DNA from: Polyporus tsugae
Lineage: Eukaryota > Basidiomycota > Agaricomycetes > Polyporales > Polyporaceae
Length of the DNA stretch: 64,000 nucleotides
Direction: 5' to 3'
Assembly: GCA_024305745.1 (NCBI GenBank)
Contig: JAHRBS010000002.1
Location: 1,984,001 to 2,048,000 of the forward strand
Every line of letters begins with the position of its first letter. Positions within the stretch are counted from its first letter, which is position 1. The translations under genes and the position numbers were made by a program. Below the pieces are notes generated by a model. That model saw only the letters and a program-made list of their open reading frames with translations. It was not told where the DNA came from and searched no databases. Of the stretch, positions 34,954 through 46,755 are shown piece after piece.

Positions 34954-36058
34954 GCTGCGGGTCGGGAAGGAAGAGAGAGATGGGGCAGCGGAAGGCAGCG
35001 GAAGAAGAGGACGGACGTCGGTCTGTGGCTGTAGTGGTGGCGCTAGCCGTCGCACGTGGGGAACCACCCGACCTCTCGTTTGTTTTGTCCGCCCAGGACC
35101 AGGTCTCTCCATCAGCCACCTTGGGCGATGTAGTACATAGTACTCTCAACATTGTGCGTTCACGCTCTGGTCCCGTCGTGGTCCGCAAATATGCGGCCCA
35201 GGTTCACACCTGGCGCACACTCTCGTTCATGGGCGCAGACAGCTTCGGACTTGACTCATGAAACGCCGATCGGAACACTTTCGGTTTAGGCGAGGCGTAG
35301 GCTGCGTAAGGCGGACGTCGGCATTGACTTTCAAATTGAACGACCAGAGCGTTCGTTGCAGGACACACACTGGGGGAGATTTTCCGACTCGTACACCTGA
35401 ACATCCTCAACAAGGTTGACACACGTTGGTCATCCAGATAACCTATAGCTGGTTGATCCTATACTTGGTCTGCCGAGCTTACTGCTCCCAAGTCATTTGT
35501 ATCGGACGGGGTCAAGGTGGGGTGGTTACAATGGCCCTGTGGTTAGAGTATTCTTGGGGACTACTTACCCCAGAAGCCCGGCCAGAGGAGGCAAGTGATA
35601 GCCTGAGCCCTGTTTGGACAAATAAATTGGACACCTTGCTGAACACGATACAACGTGGCTATGTTATGATATGTCGCGTTGTTGTGGGTCTTGGAATGAA
35701 TAGAAGGCGCGCTCGAGGACAGATGTGATGAATGGCAGTACGCCAGGGGCGTCGACAGCAGGAGGAATGAGGACAAAGCAGGGGAGCCAGGGAGGGATAG
35801 GGGTAGTGAAGAACACGCGTTGGGCGGGGACATCGTCTGGCAGGCGAAGGGGGGGATAAAGGAAGGGTGGTATTTATCGTGAACGCCGTTGCGGACGGCG
35901 AGGGGAGGGGGGCCAGCGCGGGGAAGGCGGGAGAATCGCCGCGGACTCTATTGGGGGCATGTGAGACGCTGGAAGGCGCGTCTTACAAGGAGAGCGGGCG
36001 CTGACAACATCGTTGATAATCTCCCTCTCGTCGTCCCCGACGCTCACCATCCTTAGCC
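34954..36058. other. Divergent intergenic region, no gene seen
   Basis: Holds the promoters of the TMEM41-like gene (minus) and the Zn2Cys6 factor (plus). The minus-strand frame is open further upstream to 35112, so a longer N-terminus of the TMEM41-like protein cannot be excluded. 35830-35950 is G-rich. No gene recognised. Confidence 0.5.
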
Positions 36059-39000
36059 ATGACACACCTCTTGCCGCCCCACGCGGACCTGAACCTCGCC
36101 CATTCCTCTCTCCAGACCGCCCTCCAGATCGACCCCAATCAGCAGCCCCCACCGACGCCCCAGGGGCAGCAGCAGCAACAGCCGCCCCCGCCGGTTCCGC
36201 AGTCGGCGTCGAGAAAGAGGAGAAAAGTCGACCAGAACGGTGACGAGCCACCGCAGCCAGCAGAGCCGCGACGTTTGCGGCGTTCGCATGAGGCGTGCGC
36301 ACGATGCAGGAGCAAGAAAATTAAGGCAAGTCCCGTCGGGCGACACCGACGGCAAACCCCCGTCTCACCTCCCCGACTCCGCTAACATCCGGCCCTCCTC
36401 CCCCTCCCTCCCGACCCATACAGTGCGACTCCAAGCATCCCCGCTGCACCGCCTGCGCAACCGCCGGCACTCCTTGCCATCAGGAGGACCGCCATCGCCA
36501 GACCCTCACCCCCCGTGGCCACACCGAGCGCGTCGAGCGCCAACTTCTCCAGTGCGAAGCGCTCCTCAAGCGGCACAACCCCACCTTCGACCTCAATGAC
36601 CTCGACAACATCCTCGCCCGCGAGGGCATTGACATCGACGTCAGCGATTCTGCCGTCTCGACCAGTTTCCAGTTTGCACCCAACTCCCCCCAGTCCGGCG
36701 CGAACCGTGGCTTCACTCTCCGCACCGAAGTTCCTCCCATGGGCGGTTCTCCCCCGAGAGGTTACCCTTATCCTGTGCCACCACCCCCTGGCCAGCCCAT
36801 GATGCCCCCAGGGTACCATGGGCCCATGCCAATGCATTACCCGCCGTATCCTCACCACCCCCACATGCCCCCAATGCAAGCCGGTCCTCCGCCTCCCGGG
36901 TTCGATCCTCGAATGATCCCCCCGTTCCAGCACCCTCTTACGCCTCATCCTGCCATGCCGCCACGTCCGGCTTCTCCTCACGAGATCCGTGGGCAAGATC
37001 CGCTCTCTCAAGACATGTCGGACACACGAGTACGTTCTATCCACTGTTTTCCCCCGGTTCTAGACGGGGTTGCAGGAAGTCAGCGCCGGCTACCTAGTAT
37101 CTCAGTATCCCCTTGTCTTGGCGCCGGGGATTTTGTGCGTTCTGGTGCGCGCTTGTGGTACAACACCGCGCCCCCTAGAACTGGCCCGCGCGGCAATTCA
37201 GAATTGGCGAGCGTCTTGCAAGAATCTCAGCTGACATGGATCTCTATAGGCCCTTGCGAAGACGTTTGGTGTGGCAAGCGCCATTATGAACGACGTGACT
37301 ATCCCGCCGCAGGACAGGGAAGACCTGGCGGTTGGTTCCAACGCCTTGATTTCTGGACGAGATCGCGAGGGTGGAGAGCCCCCTCTGCCTCGCGACGCAA
37401 GCAAGTGGATTTCCGCTACCATGCGTCGGAACAATGTCTCAGCAGGCCACACGAGTCCGGCGCAGGTGGCTCCCGGGTCTACCTTTCCTGTCTTTCTGCC
37501 CAAGTCGCGCGAAACGGTCTCCATCATCCTCGAGGCCTACTTCTCTCGGCTCAACTTCCATCGCCCCGTTCTGTTGCGCCACGAATTCGAGCGAACGCTC
37601 AACCAGCTCTACGAGGGACAGGCTGTCCCGGACGATCCTGGTTTCGTTTGCAGTGCTTACTTGGTGTTTGCGCTGGGCACCCTCAGCGAACTCAATCACC
37701 GCGTGAGCCAGCACGAGAACAGCCCGCAACCCGCCGCGTCTGTCGGGCCGGACTTGAAGTCCCTCATGCCGTCAGACTGGCCAGAGCACGACGAATTCTT
37801 CCAGTTCGCACTCAAGGTCAAGCCCGATCTCAGGGTCACGGTCAGCAGTCTGCAGGCGCTGATCTTGCTTCACTGGTACTTGTACACCGAGGTGAGTGCT
37901 TAGAGAAGCGCTATAAGTCGTTCGGCCAGCGTTTTCTGACCTCCTGATAGCGACAGGGACGCACCCTCTGGCGTCTGGTCGGAAGCCTGGTCCGACTTGC
38001 CATCGAACTGGGTTTGCACCACGACCCTACGTCTCAGGACAACGTGTTCTCGGACGAGGAGTGCCAGCTCCGGATTCGGCTTTGGAGCATCGTCCTCATG
38101 CACGACCGAGGAACATCCATTCAGCTCGGCCGCCCGCTCGCGATCGCCCCGAGCGACTCGAACACGCCCCGCCCAGCACGTGGCAAGGGCACTGAAATAT
38201 CAGAGCACTTCGTGCTGAACGCGCCGATCGCGGAAATACAAGCCGACATCATCAACTCCCTGTATGCGCCGACCCGGCAGACGGCGGACTCAATCATGCG
38301 CCATGCGAACAGGATCATCAGGAGCATGATCGTGTTCAAGAAGCAGCTGCCGGACCACTACAAGTGGTTCTTCAGCGGAACCGAGGACTGGTCCGTCGAG
38401 AGGCGCACGAAGCTCGTTTCGGACATCACAGAGGACGAAGGTTTGACGCTGCTCAAGATTGGTATCACGAAAATCCTGCTCCTTCGTGCGCTGTTCAGCT
38501 CCAAGGAGTTGGAATATGCTCAGAGGCACCGGGCGCTTGTTGATGGTGAGCAGGTCTCTCTTACTTTTCGATATCGGTCAAGATTGACCACCTCGCCGTA
38601 GGCATTGTCACTTCACACAACATCATTGTCGTGCACAACCAGCTCATCCGGTTCCCCGACATCGCTTTCTTCGTATCCCCCATCCCTCTGCACATTGCCG
38701 CTATGGTTATCTTGTACGGCCACATGTCCCGCTGCGACCGCATCCCGCGCCAGATTGCCCTCGAAGACGTTTGGATGGCTCTCGACATGCTCCCGTCCTT
38801 CCGCTGGCGCTGGGAGCACAAGGATGTCAACAGCGGTCACCCGCTCATCGCCAAGCTCGCGGAGAAGGTCCTCGACGTCAACCTTCACCAGGTAGCGCCG
38901 ACGAGCGCGCCCATGCTCCTGTCAGAACAGGACTGGGAGAGCGAGCATATCCTGTCCCCCAAGCCCGGAGCGAACCACCCTCCCGGGCAGTCACCAACCA

Positions 39001-39455
39001 CGCCCAAGATGGGCCCCGCGCAATACGCCATCCCGTCCCCGTACGGCCCCCATCCACCCATGCAGATCAAGGGGAGCCCGAACTCGCACAACAACGGCGA
39101 CGCGAATGGCGCGGCGCCCAAGATGCCCGAGGTGCCACCGTTCTACTTCTACCCGTTCTACGGCGCGGAGAACGACGCGGTGGCAGGCAACGGCGCGGCG
39201 CCACCGAGCATGAACTCATTCGGGTATCAGGCGGACCAGGGCCAATACATGCTCGAGGAGAAGGAGACGACGAGCCCGACGGTGAGCACGATGCAAATGC
39301 AGAACTGGCAGAACGGGGTGAGTCCGAGCCCGAGTCGGCGTGCGCCGAAGCGGGGTTGCCTTGTGTGCTGATGTACATGTTCGTCGCAGCAGCAGCGGCC
39401 GCCTCAAAGCCAAGGCCCGCCCCCGGCCCAGTTCGGGTCCCGGCCCCAGCAGTGA
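36059..39455 (+). CDS. Zn2Cys6 fungal transcription factor
   Basis: Six exons (36059-36325, 36424-37029, 37250-37891, 37957-38545, 38602-39317 and 39390-39455) join in frame to 961 residues. The binuclear zinc cluster is Cys80, 83, 90, 97, 100 and 107 (spacing 2-6-6-2-6), preceded by a basic RKRRK stretch and a Gln/Pro-rich N-terminus. A linker and short coiled region (HTERVERQLLQCEALL) follow, then a Pro/Met/His-rich middle and a Fungal_trans domain from about residue 380 (LEAYFSRLNFHRPVL, LWRLVGSLVRLAIELGLHHD). The tail is Pro/Gln/Asn-rich. The intron splitting the zinc cluster right before Cys90 uses a GC donor (AAG/GCAAGT). Target genes are unknown; I could not tie it to a named regulator. 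Confidence 0.92.
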
Positions 39456-40496
39456 GGTGCGTAGATTTCGGCGTGCCGCTCGGGTCCTCGATCGTCTCCT
39501 CTGTGCGGCGTGGCCGCCATGAACGAAGTGTATCATCAACCTGTATGCCTAGGTGTTTATTCTTTCTCTTCGTCTTCTGCTTCCTGTCCCCCTTCCTTCT
39601 CCTCCGTCGAGCTCTCTGCAGATCCTGTCGAATGCTATGTTATGCGTCCTCTTCCCCTCTACCTTCCTGTTGTCGACTACGGTACTCGATGCATCCGTGC
39701 GGAACTGTTTGTTGTTACTGTATTGTAGCACGACCCATGCGTACGCACGTCTGTGGCCGTATATTTTTTCACTTCGGATATAATCTGTTCCTGTCCGTCC
39801 GTCCGTCTTCCTCCCCGTCTCCCGTCTCTCGTCTCTCTCCGGTTCCCTTCCTTAGTTCCTACTACGAAATTTACGCGTGTATATGTGTATATATACGTAT
39901 TGCATGACCGTCGCCCCGCAGTGGTCTCTCGACTCCCTCTAAATTTCCGGTTCGTGTAAATTTGTTGGAAGTGAATGGACGAAATACACGGATTTGCTCA
40001 ACACTGGTCTGTGCTTTGCATACGGGGGTGCCTGACGTACAAGTACACAAACATTTCCTGGCGGCCCGTTAGTCTATGGTAACTGTCAGGTATTCCGGAG
40101 ACGGAAGAGTGAATAGGTGGCGGAGGGGTGGGGGCTTGTCTGGGGGTGGAAACGGTCAATGCTGTATGGCGATGAAGAGGGCCAAAGTCTAGTGGTCGTG
40201 ATGTGGGGAATACTAATGCATGTGAGAGGCAAGTGGCAACGAGAGAGGAATGCATGTATGTCGAGGAATCAATCCGCATAAACGGTGAGGGTGTCGGACA
40301 GGTGGAGCAAATAAAGTAACGGTCAAAACGGCGGAAAGGCGATAGAAGGAAGGCGCATATGTGGCGCGTATATAAACCCAATCTTCCGGTCTTGAACCCG
40401 CTCAAGAACAATATGGGGTAACGCGTAGCGAGTGGGTGGCGGGAGGTTCAGTGTGTGTGTGGGTGAGGCGAGCGGGCGCGATGTGAGGTGTCTAGT
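39456..40496. other. Convergent 3' flanks, no gene seen
   Basis: The Zn2Cys6 factor (plus) and J-domain gene (minus) end at its borders. 39560-39900 is T/C-rich with TATA-like runs near 39885 and is probably UTR or terminator sequence. No gene recognised. Confidence 0.55.
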
Positions 40497-41733
40497 TTAC
40501 TTCTGAACTAGACCCTCCATCCTCTCAAGGACGGAAATGATTCCACGGAGGAGGGAGTAGACGCGCCGGTTGAGAAGGGTAGTTTCGTCCTCGCCTACGG
40601 CGCCTTCGCCGTAGTCGTCTTGCTTCTGTTGTCGAAGAGCTTCCTCTAGAGCGATGGGCATGGAGATGGTGAGACGGGCGATCTGGATCATGAAGTAGGA
40701 GCGGCGGCGGATATCGAAGTAGGAGAGCTGGCGGAAAGCACGTTGTACGTCGAGCAGACGGGATACTTCGTGGTGGAGGGCAAATACACAGGTCCGACAC
40801 GCTGGAGGACAATGGGAAGATGTTAAATGCTGCCGGGTTGTATTATAAGAGAAGAACGTACTCAGGGCGCGATTCCTGATGGCTTCAAGGGTCATGAGGA
40901 CAGAGTTGATGCCCTCTTCTCCGAGTTGCAAGGAGGGGTTCAGGTTGTTGACGGCAACTAAAGGTGTCTTGGGTCAGGTCACATGAAACAGGACTGGTTA
41001 AGGATCGAGTGAGGGCTCACAAAGTAAAGTGCGGACCATCTCCAAGTCGCCGTCGAGCATGTCATTAATTACGCCTATTACGACACCGCGGAAAGTCTCT
41101 TCTGCTTGGGGAAAGTTGCGAGAAGCAAAGAAGTCGAAGGGGGCTTGTGCGGATCGCGAGTCGTACATTCGCCTGGATGAAGGCTTGCTGAGGATGTCAT
41201 ACGCGACAGAAACCTTTTGGAAGGCGCGGGTGGCTTCAGGACTGTCTGGGAATTTGCTGTGATTTCGGAGATGTGAGTGAGAGTTGGAGACGGGTATGAA
41301 TTATGGAACACGCACTCTGGGTGGCATGCTTTGCTCCTGGCGAGATAGGCACGACGGAGGGTGAGTTTGTCTATGCGGGTTGATCTGGAGATGCCCAAGA
41401 CGGCATAGCAATCTTCATGTGCAAGAATCTCGTTGATGAGGGCTTTGTTCTTGGACGGGGACCGCTGTCTGGGATGAGGAGGCTTGGATGGACCGGCCGT
41501 GGATGAGGAAGCGGAAGAGGAGGAGGACGCGTCGGAGTCAACGAGAGTGGCATCGGGGGAAACCCAGGATATGTGTTTGGTGTTGGCGGGGAGGAAGTCG
41601 TCGTCGTCTTCGTCGTCTTCTATGGGTAAATGAAAGAATGTACTCGCTGGAGGTGTAACTAGTGTTAAAGAGGGGAGTGCATTGTGAACAGGGGAGCATA
41701 TAGCATACCTGAGCCGAGGACAGAGGAGAACAT
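40497..41733 (-). CDS. J-domain (Hsp40-like) protein
   Basis: A co-chaperone expected to stimulate an Hsp70. The start at 41733 gives MFSSVLGS, then an intron, then TPPASTFFHLP and an acidic run. A serine-rich linker precedes the J domain: CYAVLGISRSTRIDKLTLRR, then KACHPDKFPDSPEATRAF and VAYDILSKPSSRRMYD. The essential HPD tripeptide is created by splicing: the exon ends CCA GA and the next begins with C (intron about 41312-41256). The C-terminal part (DFFASRNFPQAEETFRGVV and later helices ending ERMEGLVQK) matches no Hsp40 zinc-finger or substrate domain, so it is a class C J-protein whose partner cannot be named. Confidence 0.85.
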
Positions 41734-41861
41734 CGTCGTTGGACTGCAACCCGCGCGTGCCCGGCATGTGATAAAAGGTCGCCTTTCGTGGGCGTCTCTC
41801 GTCGCCATATCTAATCTGATTAGATGTTCTTAACCACTTACTCTAGTACGTCCGTTCGCTT

Positions 41862-43584
41862 ATGCCCAAGTCCTGACCACTGTCTCACCAGGCCCGCACT
41901 CGACTAGTACTCAGTATACCCCCGAGGGCGAGAGAGATCCTCAACCACCCAGTCGGTCAGGCCATTCCTTGGAACGATACGCATTCGACTTGCTGACAAC
42001 CTCTCCCCTCACTTGTCCTGTCCTCTCTCCCCGCAGACAACCCGCTATCACCAAATTTCAGCCCGAGGAAGTACCCAACGCTTTAGAGCTCTTCTCTTTG
42101 AACAGCGATGTCCTCCACCAAATCGCTTCCTACGTCCATGGACAAGACGCCCTGAACCTCTCCCTCACCTCCCGTCGCATCTCCAACTTCGCCATTCATC
42201 GCGTCGCTTGCAGTCTCACATGTAGAACCGCCTCAGATCTCCGCAGCATACACCTCCACCTTCTTTACGGTAACCCCGCACGCGCCCTTTTCCTCCGCAG
42301 TCTCTCCATCACGGCCACCACCTTCGTCGACCGCCCCTGGCAGGACGATCTCAACTGGGTACTCCCTCGCCCCGCTCGTCGGAGATATCCTCCAGGCTGC
42401 TCCAAGTATAACCCGCTTGCGGCTCGCGCATTTTGCACACCTTGCCCGGCACGATTCCCGTATCCACACCACCCTCGCCTCCATGCCAAACTTGCTCAGC
42501 TTAGAGCTTTGTCAAGTGGACTCAAAAACGTCGGCCATCTTCCAGAGTTTATGCAGTCGTCCCAGGTACCTTCATGTCTCTACTGTCCAGGTGTCAACCC
42601 TGCCGGCCGCAAGTGCGATTCTCGAATCTATCCACGGCGCTCACGTCGCCGTTTCCTCTATCGACGCACTTTCTGCTCTTGACTTGGATCTGAGCGGCAT
42701 CAACTGCTGGCCATTTTATTTTCCACCGGAGCCGAGGGAAGACAGAATAGCCATGCCTTCTATCCGTTTCCTGTCCGTACACTGGTACTCGCCAGTCATT
42801 GACATTAGCGCCCTATTCCCGAACTTCGAGGTGCTCGAGCAGCACATCTACAGCTTCCGGATCGAAACACCTTCTCGTCGCCCGCTCCGATGGCTTTCGA
42901 CAACGGAGCTGCGAACTCCAGGAGAAACCTCACAGCCCGCGCATCTGCTGCACCTTCGCAAGTACCCGCGCGATCTCCAGGCGTATCTTCAATCCATACG
43001 CGAGGCATCCCCGGTCGGACTCTCGCTGCACTCCTTCATCGACATGCCGCAGTATTGGGCCCAACTCCCCGCTGTGGCTCCCCGCCTGAGGTTCATGGAC
43101 GTGCAGTGTCATACTTGGGAACGCACGCCCCAACCGGGCTGGGTGGTGGGTTTCTCTTGAGGTAGACCTTCCACAGCGCGACGACAACTTACTTACTGGC
43201 CGTTCTGTAGGCACGCCTCGTCGAGAACCTCAGCAAACTCCCGCTTGTCTGCATACGCCTCATTGAGCCGCAACACCCGGGGTACGAGGACCCGAACTGG
43301 GCGGACGAGGACGTCCAGGCACTCGCCGAATTGCCGACGAGGCTTCCGCATGTCATGCTTACCCTCCGTTACATCGCGTGGGCGGCAAGCGCGCTCCCCC
43401 GGAATACGAGTGGTACGAGGAAGAGTATGACTGTGTACCTGCGGAGAATACCTGGTATCTGGTCGCTGAGGGGCCGAGGCTGGTGACGATGTCTGCGCGC
43501 GAGGGGGAGAGGGTGAGGTGGTTTCTGCTAGGGGCCGACTTTGATCGGATATCCAGGCATATGGATGGTACGGAGCATCTTTGA
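41862..43584 (+). pseudogene. F-box/LRR-type protein with two frame breaks
   Basis: The F-box lies near the N-terminus (LELFSLNSDVLHQIASYVHG, about 42089 on). A long region with leucine-rich character follows (ITRLRLAHFAHLARHDS, MPNLLSLELCQVD). The typical C-terminal part is RAPPEYEWYEEEYDC to the stop at 43584. No ATG lies in the F-box frame within its exon; a first exon at 41862-41869 with the acceptor at about 42037 gives MPKQPAITKFQ. The frame changes at about 42350 and again at about 43375. Each could be bridged by a GT...AG stretch of only 37-38 nt, but that would delete sequence that looks conserved, so frameshifts are likelier. One normal intron lies at about 43146-43210. It may be a decaying gene, or the frame changes may be assembly errors. 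Confidence 0.6.
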
Positions 43585-44014
43585 GGGCGGGTGCTGCATC
43601 GAGTTTTACGATTGTGACCGCTTGGTATATAGAGAGAATGGTTTAGCTCATAGTTGTGTGTAGAGAATGTGCGATTAATCCGTGTTTTGATGACGTCTAG
43701 TACGATTGTGGTCCAACTTGAAGTCAACCTCCGCCAGCATTGGTCAAGGAGCGAAGCTCTCAAGGTGTACTAATAGTTAAGATGCGATGCAATATATTGC
43801 TAGTAATATTAGAATGTGGGGTCTAATTCCAAGTCAGGTATCCCCACGTGTCGATGGAATAATGCTACAGTGACTAGTACTAATTGCCTTGCAAGTCCGG
43901 TAATTGCAAGTCCGGTATTGTATTGATGATGAGCGGACAACGCTACATATGCGAGGTACATGGTCAATAAACGGGGAAAGCGTGCGTAGTAACCCACGAG
44001 AATCCATATTCATT
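43585..44014. other. Convergent 3' flanks, no gene seen
   Basis: AT-rich stretch between the F-box gene and the MFS transporter stops, containing a short direct repeat of GCAAGTCCGGTA at 43889-43915. Confidence 0.6.
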
Positions 44015-45838
44015 CTATGCGGCGTCCGCGCCCTTCTTCTCGCCCTCCTTCGGCGCAGGGGCCTTGGCGGTGGGAGAGTACTTGCTCTTCCGGCGGAGGT
44101 ACGGCCCGTAGCGCTTGAGGACGAGCGGGATGGGCATGAGGAGGAGCGCGACACAGCCGAGCAGCGTCGACGCCCAGCGCGGGTTCATCGCCTCGAACAT
44201 CTGCGTCGCGAAGAGCGGGAAGACGGCCCCAAAGACGCTGCGCACGACTGTCGACGCGGCCAGCGCGCTCGCGGCGATGAAGAGGTACGCGTCGATCGTG
44301 TAGTTGATCAGGCCCAGGAAGATCCAAATGACGCCGACCGACATGGGCACGACCGAGGCGAGCGGGGCCCAGAACGAGATCGTCGGGTACGACGTCCAGC
44401 CGAACCAGAAGAAGGAGAGCGCGTAGAGCGGCGCGGCGTATATCACGGGCTCCATGCGGTGCTCGGGGGGCACGGGCGCGGGGGCATAGCGAGCTATGGT
44501 GGCCTCGTAGCGGGGGTTGAAGTAGAGGAGGTAGATGACGACGCCGATGACGCCTCCGATGAGGATGGACAGGAAGGTGAGACCGACGAAGCCTTCGTTG
44601 AAATGGTGGCCTTGGCCGAAGACAATGGGGAAGGCTTCAAAGAGGAGGTAAATCACTCCGTAGATGAACTGTGTTGGAGGCGTTAACTCTAAATGTTCGT
44701 GGGACGACGAACACGAAAAAGAGACGCACACTCATGTACACGGTGATCGCAATAAGCATAGGCTCGCGCGCCAGGATGATGAAAGGCCGTGCCACCACAC
44801 GCTTAATGCGCTGAGACATTGTAGGTTTGTTCCTCTCGAGCGGTGCCCAATACCGTGATTCACCAGTCTCCTTGCGCAGCTTTTCGGCGCGCCTTACGAG
44901 AATTATCGGGGCATACGTCTCCGGGATCGTAAAGACGATGAGCCCGAGGCAGGCAGCGGAGAACAACGTCAGGAGCCAGAAGACCCAGTGCCAGGAAACA
45001 CCAGCGACGGACATGAAGCCGCTGATAGTTGGCCCGATGGCGGGACCAGCGAACGGTGCGAGGGTGAACATGGCCATGGCCTTTCCGCGGGTATCTGCGT
45101 CCCAGATGTCGGCGATAAGAGCACTGTGGCCGTCAATTAGTTACCGCTGCTCCATGGGAGGTTTGGGAAATGGTGCTCACCCGCTATTTGCCAAGGGCGC
45201 GGCCGCGAAGATGCCACCCAAGAGACGGAAGATGAGGATAGCGGCGGTATTTGGCGACAGGGCACAACCGACCTGGAAACCGATGTAGAAGATAAAGGAG
45301 AAGACGAATACGGGTTTGCGTCCATATTCTTCGGAGATCGGACCCCAGAGGAGGGGGCCGACACAGTACCCGGCGATGAAGATGGCGATCGTTAGCGTTG
45401 CGACTTCAGACCCGAACTTGAAGTGTTCCATTAGCTGAAGGGTGATTCCTGATGGTGCAGAGGACGCGAAGGTACTGCACAGCGTGTGAATAGGTCATGT
45501 ACTATGAGAGTGGTACGAAGATAGGAAACGCACGCATTGAGGACCAAGAAAGCGGCAGCCATGGTGATATACCACCGATAGACCCGACCCCACGTTTTAG
45601 GATTGTCTGGGTCTTGAGGACCCATTATGACCTCGAAAGAATCCTCGGGCTGCTCGCCTGGGGCGGGACCGGATGCTTGGTGCCCGAACTGGGTGTTGAC
45701 GTCTTCTTTGAGGTTGGCGTCGTCGGAGGCGGGGTCGATAGTGAGTGATGTTTGTGAGGAAGACATATCTTGCAGAGATTTGGAGGAAAGATGCTGTGTC
45801 GGTTTAGGTGGAAGCCCTAGGGTCGACGGGGAGGGCAT
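44015..45838 (-). CDS. MFS transporter, DHA1 drug/polyamine family
   Basis: A proton-coupled exporter of the plasma membrane. The start at 45838 (MPSPSTLGLPPKP) is the first ATG in frame. A cytosolic N-terminus ends in DPDNPKTWGRVYRWY, the family's usual lead-in to the first span. The loop 2-3 signature GPISEEYGRKPVF is present, as is the FRLLGGIFAAAPLANSGALI span and the motif C-like GPAIGPTISGF, characteristic of 12- to 14-span drug:H+ antiporters. The loop and second half (ETYAPIILVRRAEKLRKETG and later spans) follow the FLU1/TPO layout. The basic C-terminus ends EKKGADAA. Several short introns. Substrate unknown; DHA1 members export polyamines, azoles and other toxic compounds. Confidence 0.9.
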
Positions 45839-46755
45839 GACGCTCTCAAGCAGGAGGGAGGGAGGATAGAGGTGGGGGGAGGACACGGAAAGTGATAGCA
45901 GTGGAACGGAAGGAGATTGATATATGAAGGCATTTCGCCCAGCGTGGGTTCCGACGGCAGCGCATTATAGAGAATGGGTAAGTGTGTGAGGAGCCAGTGG
46001 GCTGGAGCGAGATGGGACGAAACTGGGTATGGAAAGTGTCGGACCCGCGAAAATCGATGCTGCGATGGGTGGCTTACTCATGCCGGGGAGAGGGTGTTAA
46101 GATCAGACTGAGACTAGTACTGCACGGGTGCAGCCTGGAGAGTGTTTGAAATGGAGACGAATGTTGAGTACTTACTGGCATCCGATCCGCGGCCGCCGAC
46201 CCACCATGAAAGCCGGGGCCATGTGTGAGTACGATTAGGTGTGACTGAGTGTGCGCCATAATCGCCACGTTCTCTGTGAGTAGTGGTGAATAATAATACA
46301 TATGTGAGTGTGGTGGAAGCTGAGTTCTGGCCGAGGAGAAACGTCGACAACAACTTGAATGCGGCGAGCGATGGCGTCGGGCGATCGGGCATCGCATCAA
46401 TTCAAAGAAAACGCGGCAGACGCCCATGATGGGGACTGCCACAGAGTCAGTAACGTTACTAACCCCCATTCAACCCGTCACCGACCGTGAGTCAAGCTTA
46501 AGCCCACCGCCCGACGGGATCGCACACGAGTTTTAATCACCGGCGAGAATCCAGATCGCCTTCAATGTCTCTCACTGCCAGCTGGCTCCTCTCCAACTTG
46601 GTCCTCATCTGCCAGTCCACCGCAGGACTTATGTAGTATATACTACTTCGCGTCAATACGCAACACACGACCCGTCTATACTCTATAATTATACCACCAC
46701 AAACCTAGAGGTCCATTTCAAGTATTGTAACCACGAACTTGAAGCTCCTACGCAC
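45839..46755. other. Intergenic region, no gene seen
   Basis: Promoter of the MFS gene and 3' flank of the Zng1-like gene, both minus strand. Open frames at 46074-46469 show no family features. A TATA-like AT-rich patch lies at 46630-46700. Confidence 0.5.

Noticed and set aside
38771..39907. 378-codon plus-strand open frame overlapping the end of the Zn2Cys6 gene
   Set aside because: It is the wrong frame of the transcription factor's last exons, continued by chance into the 3' flank.
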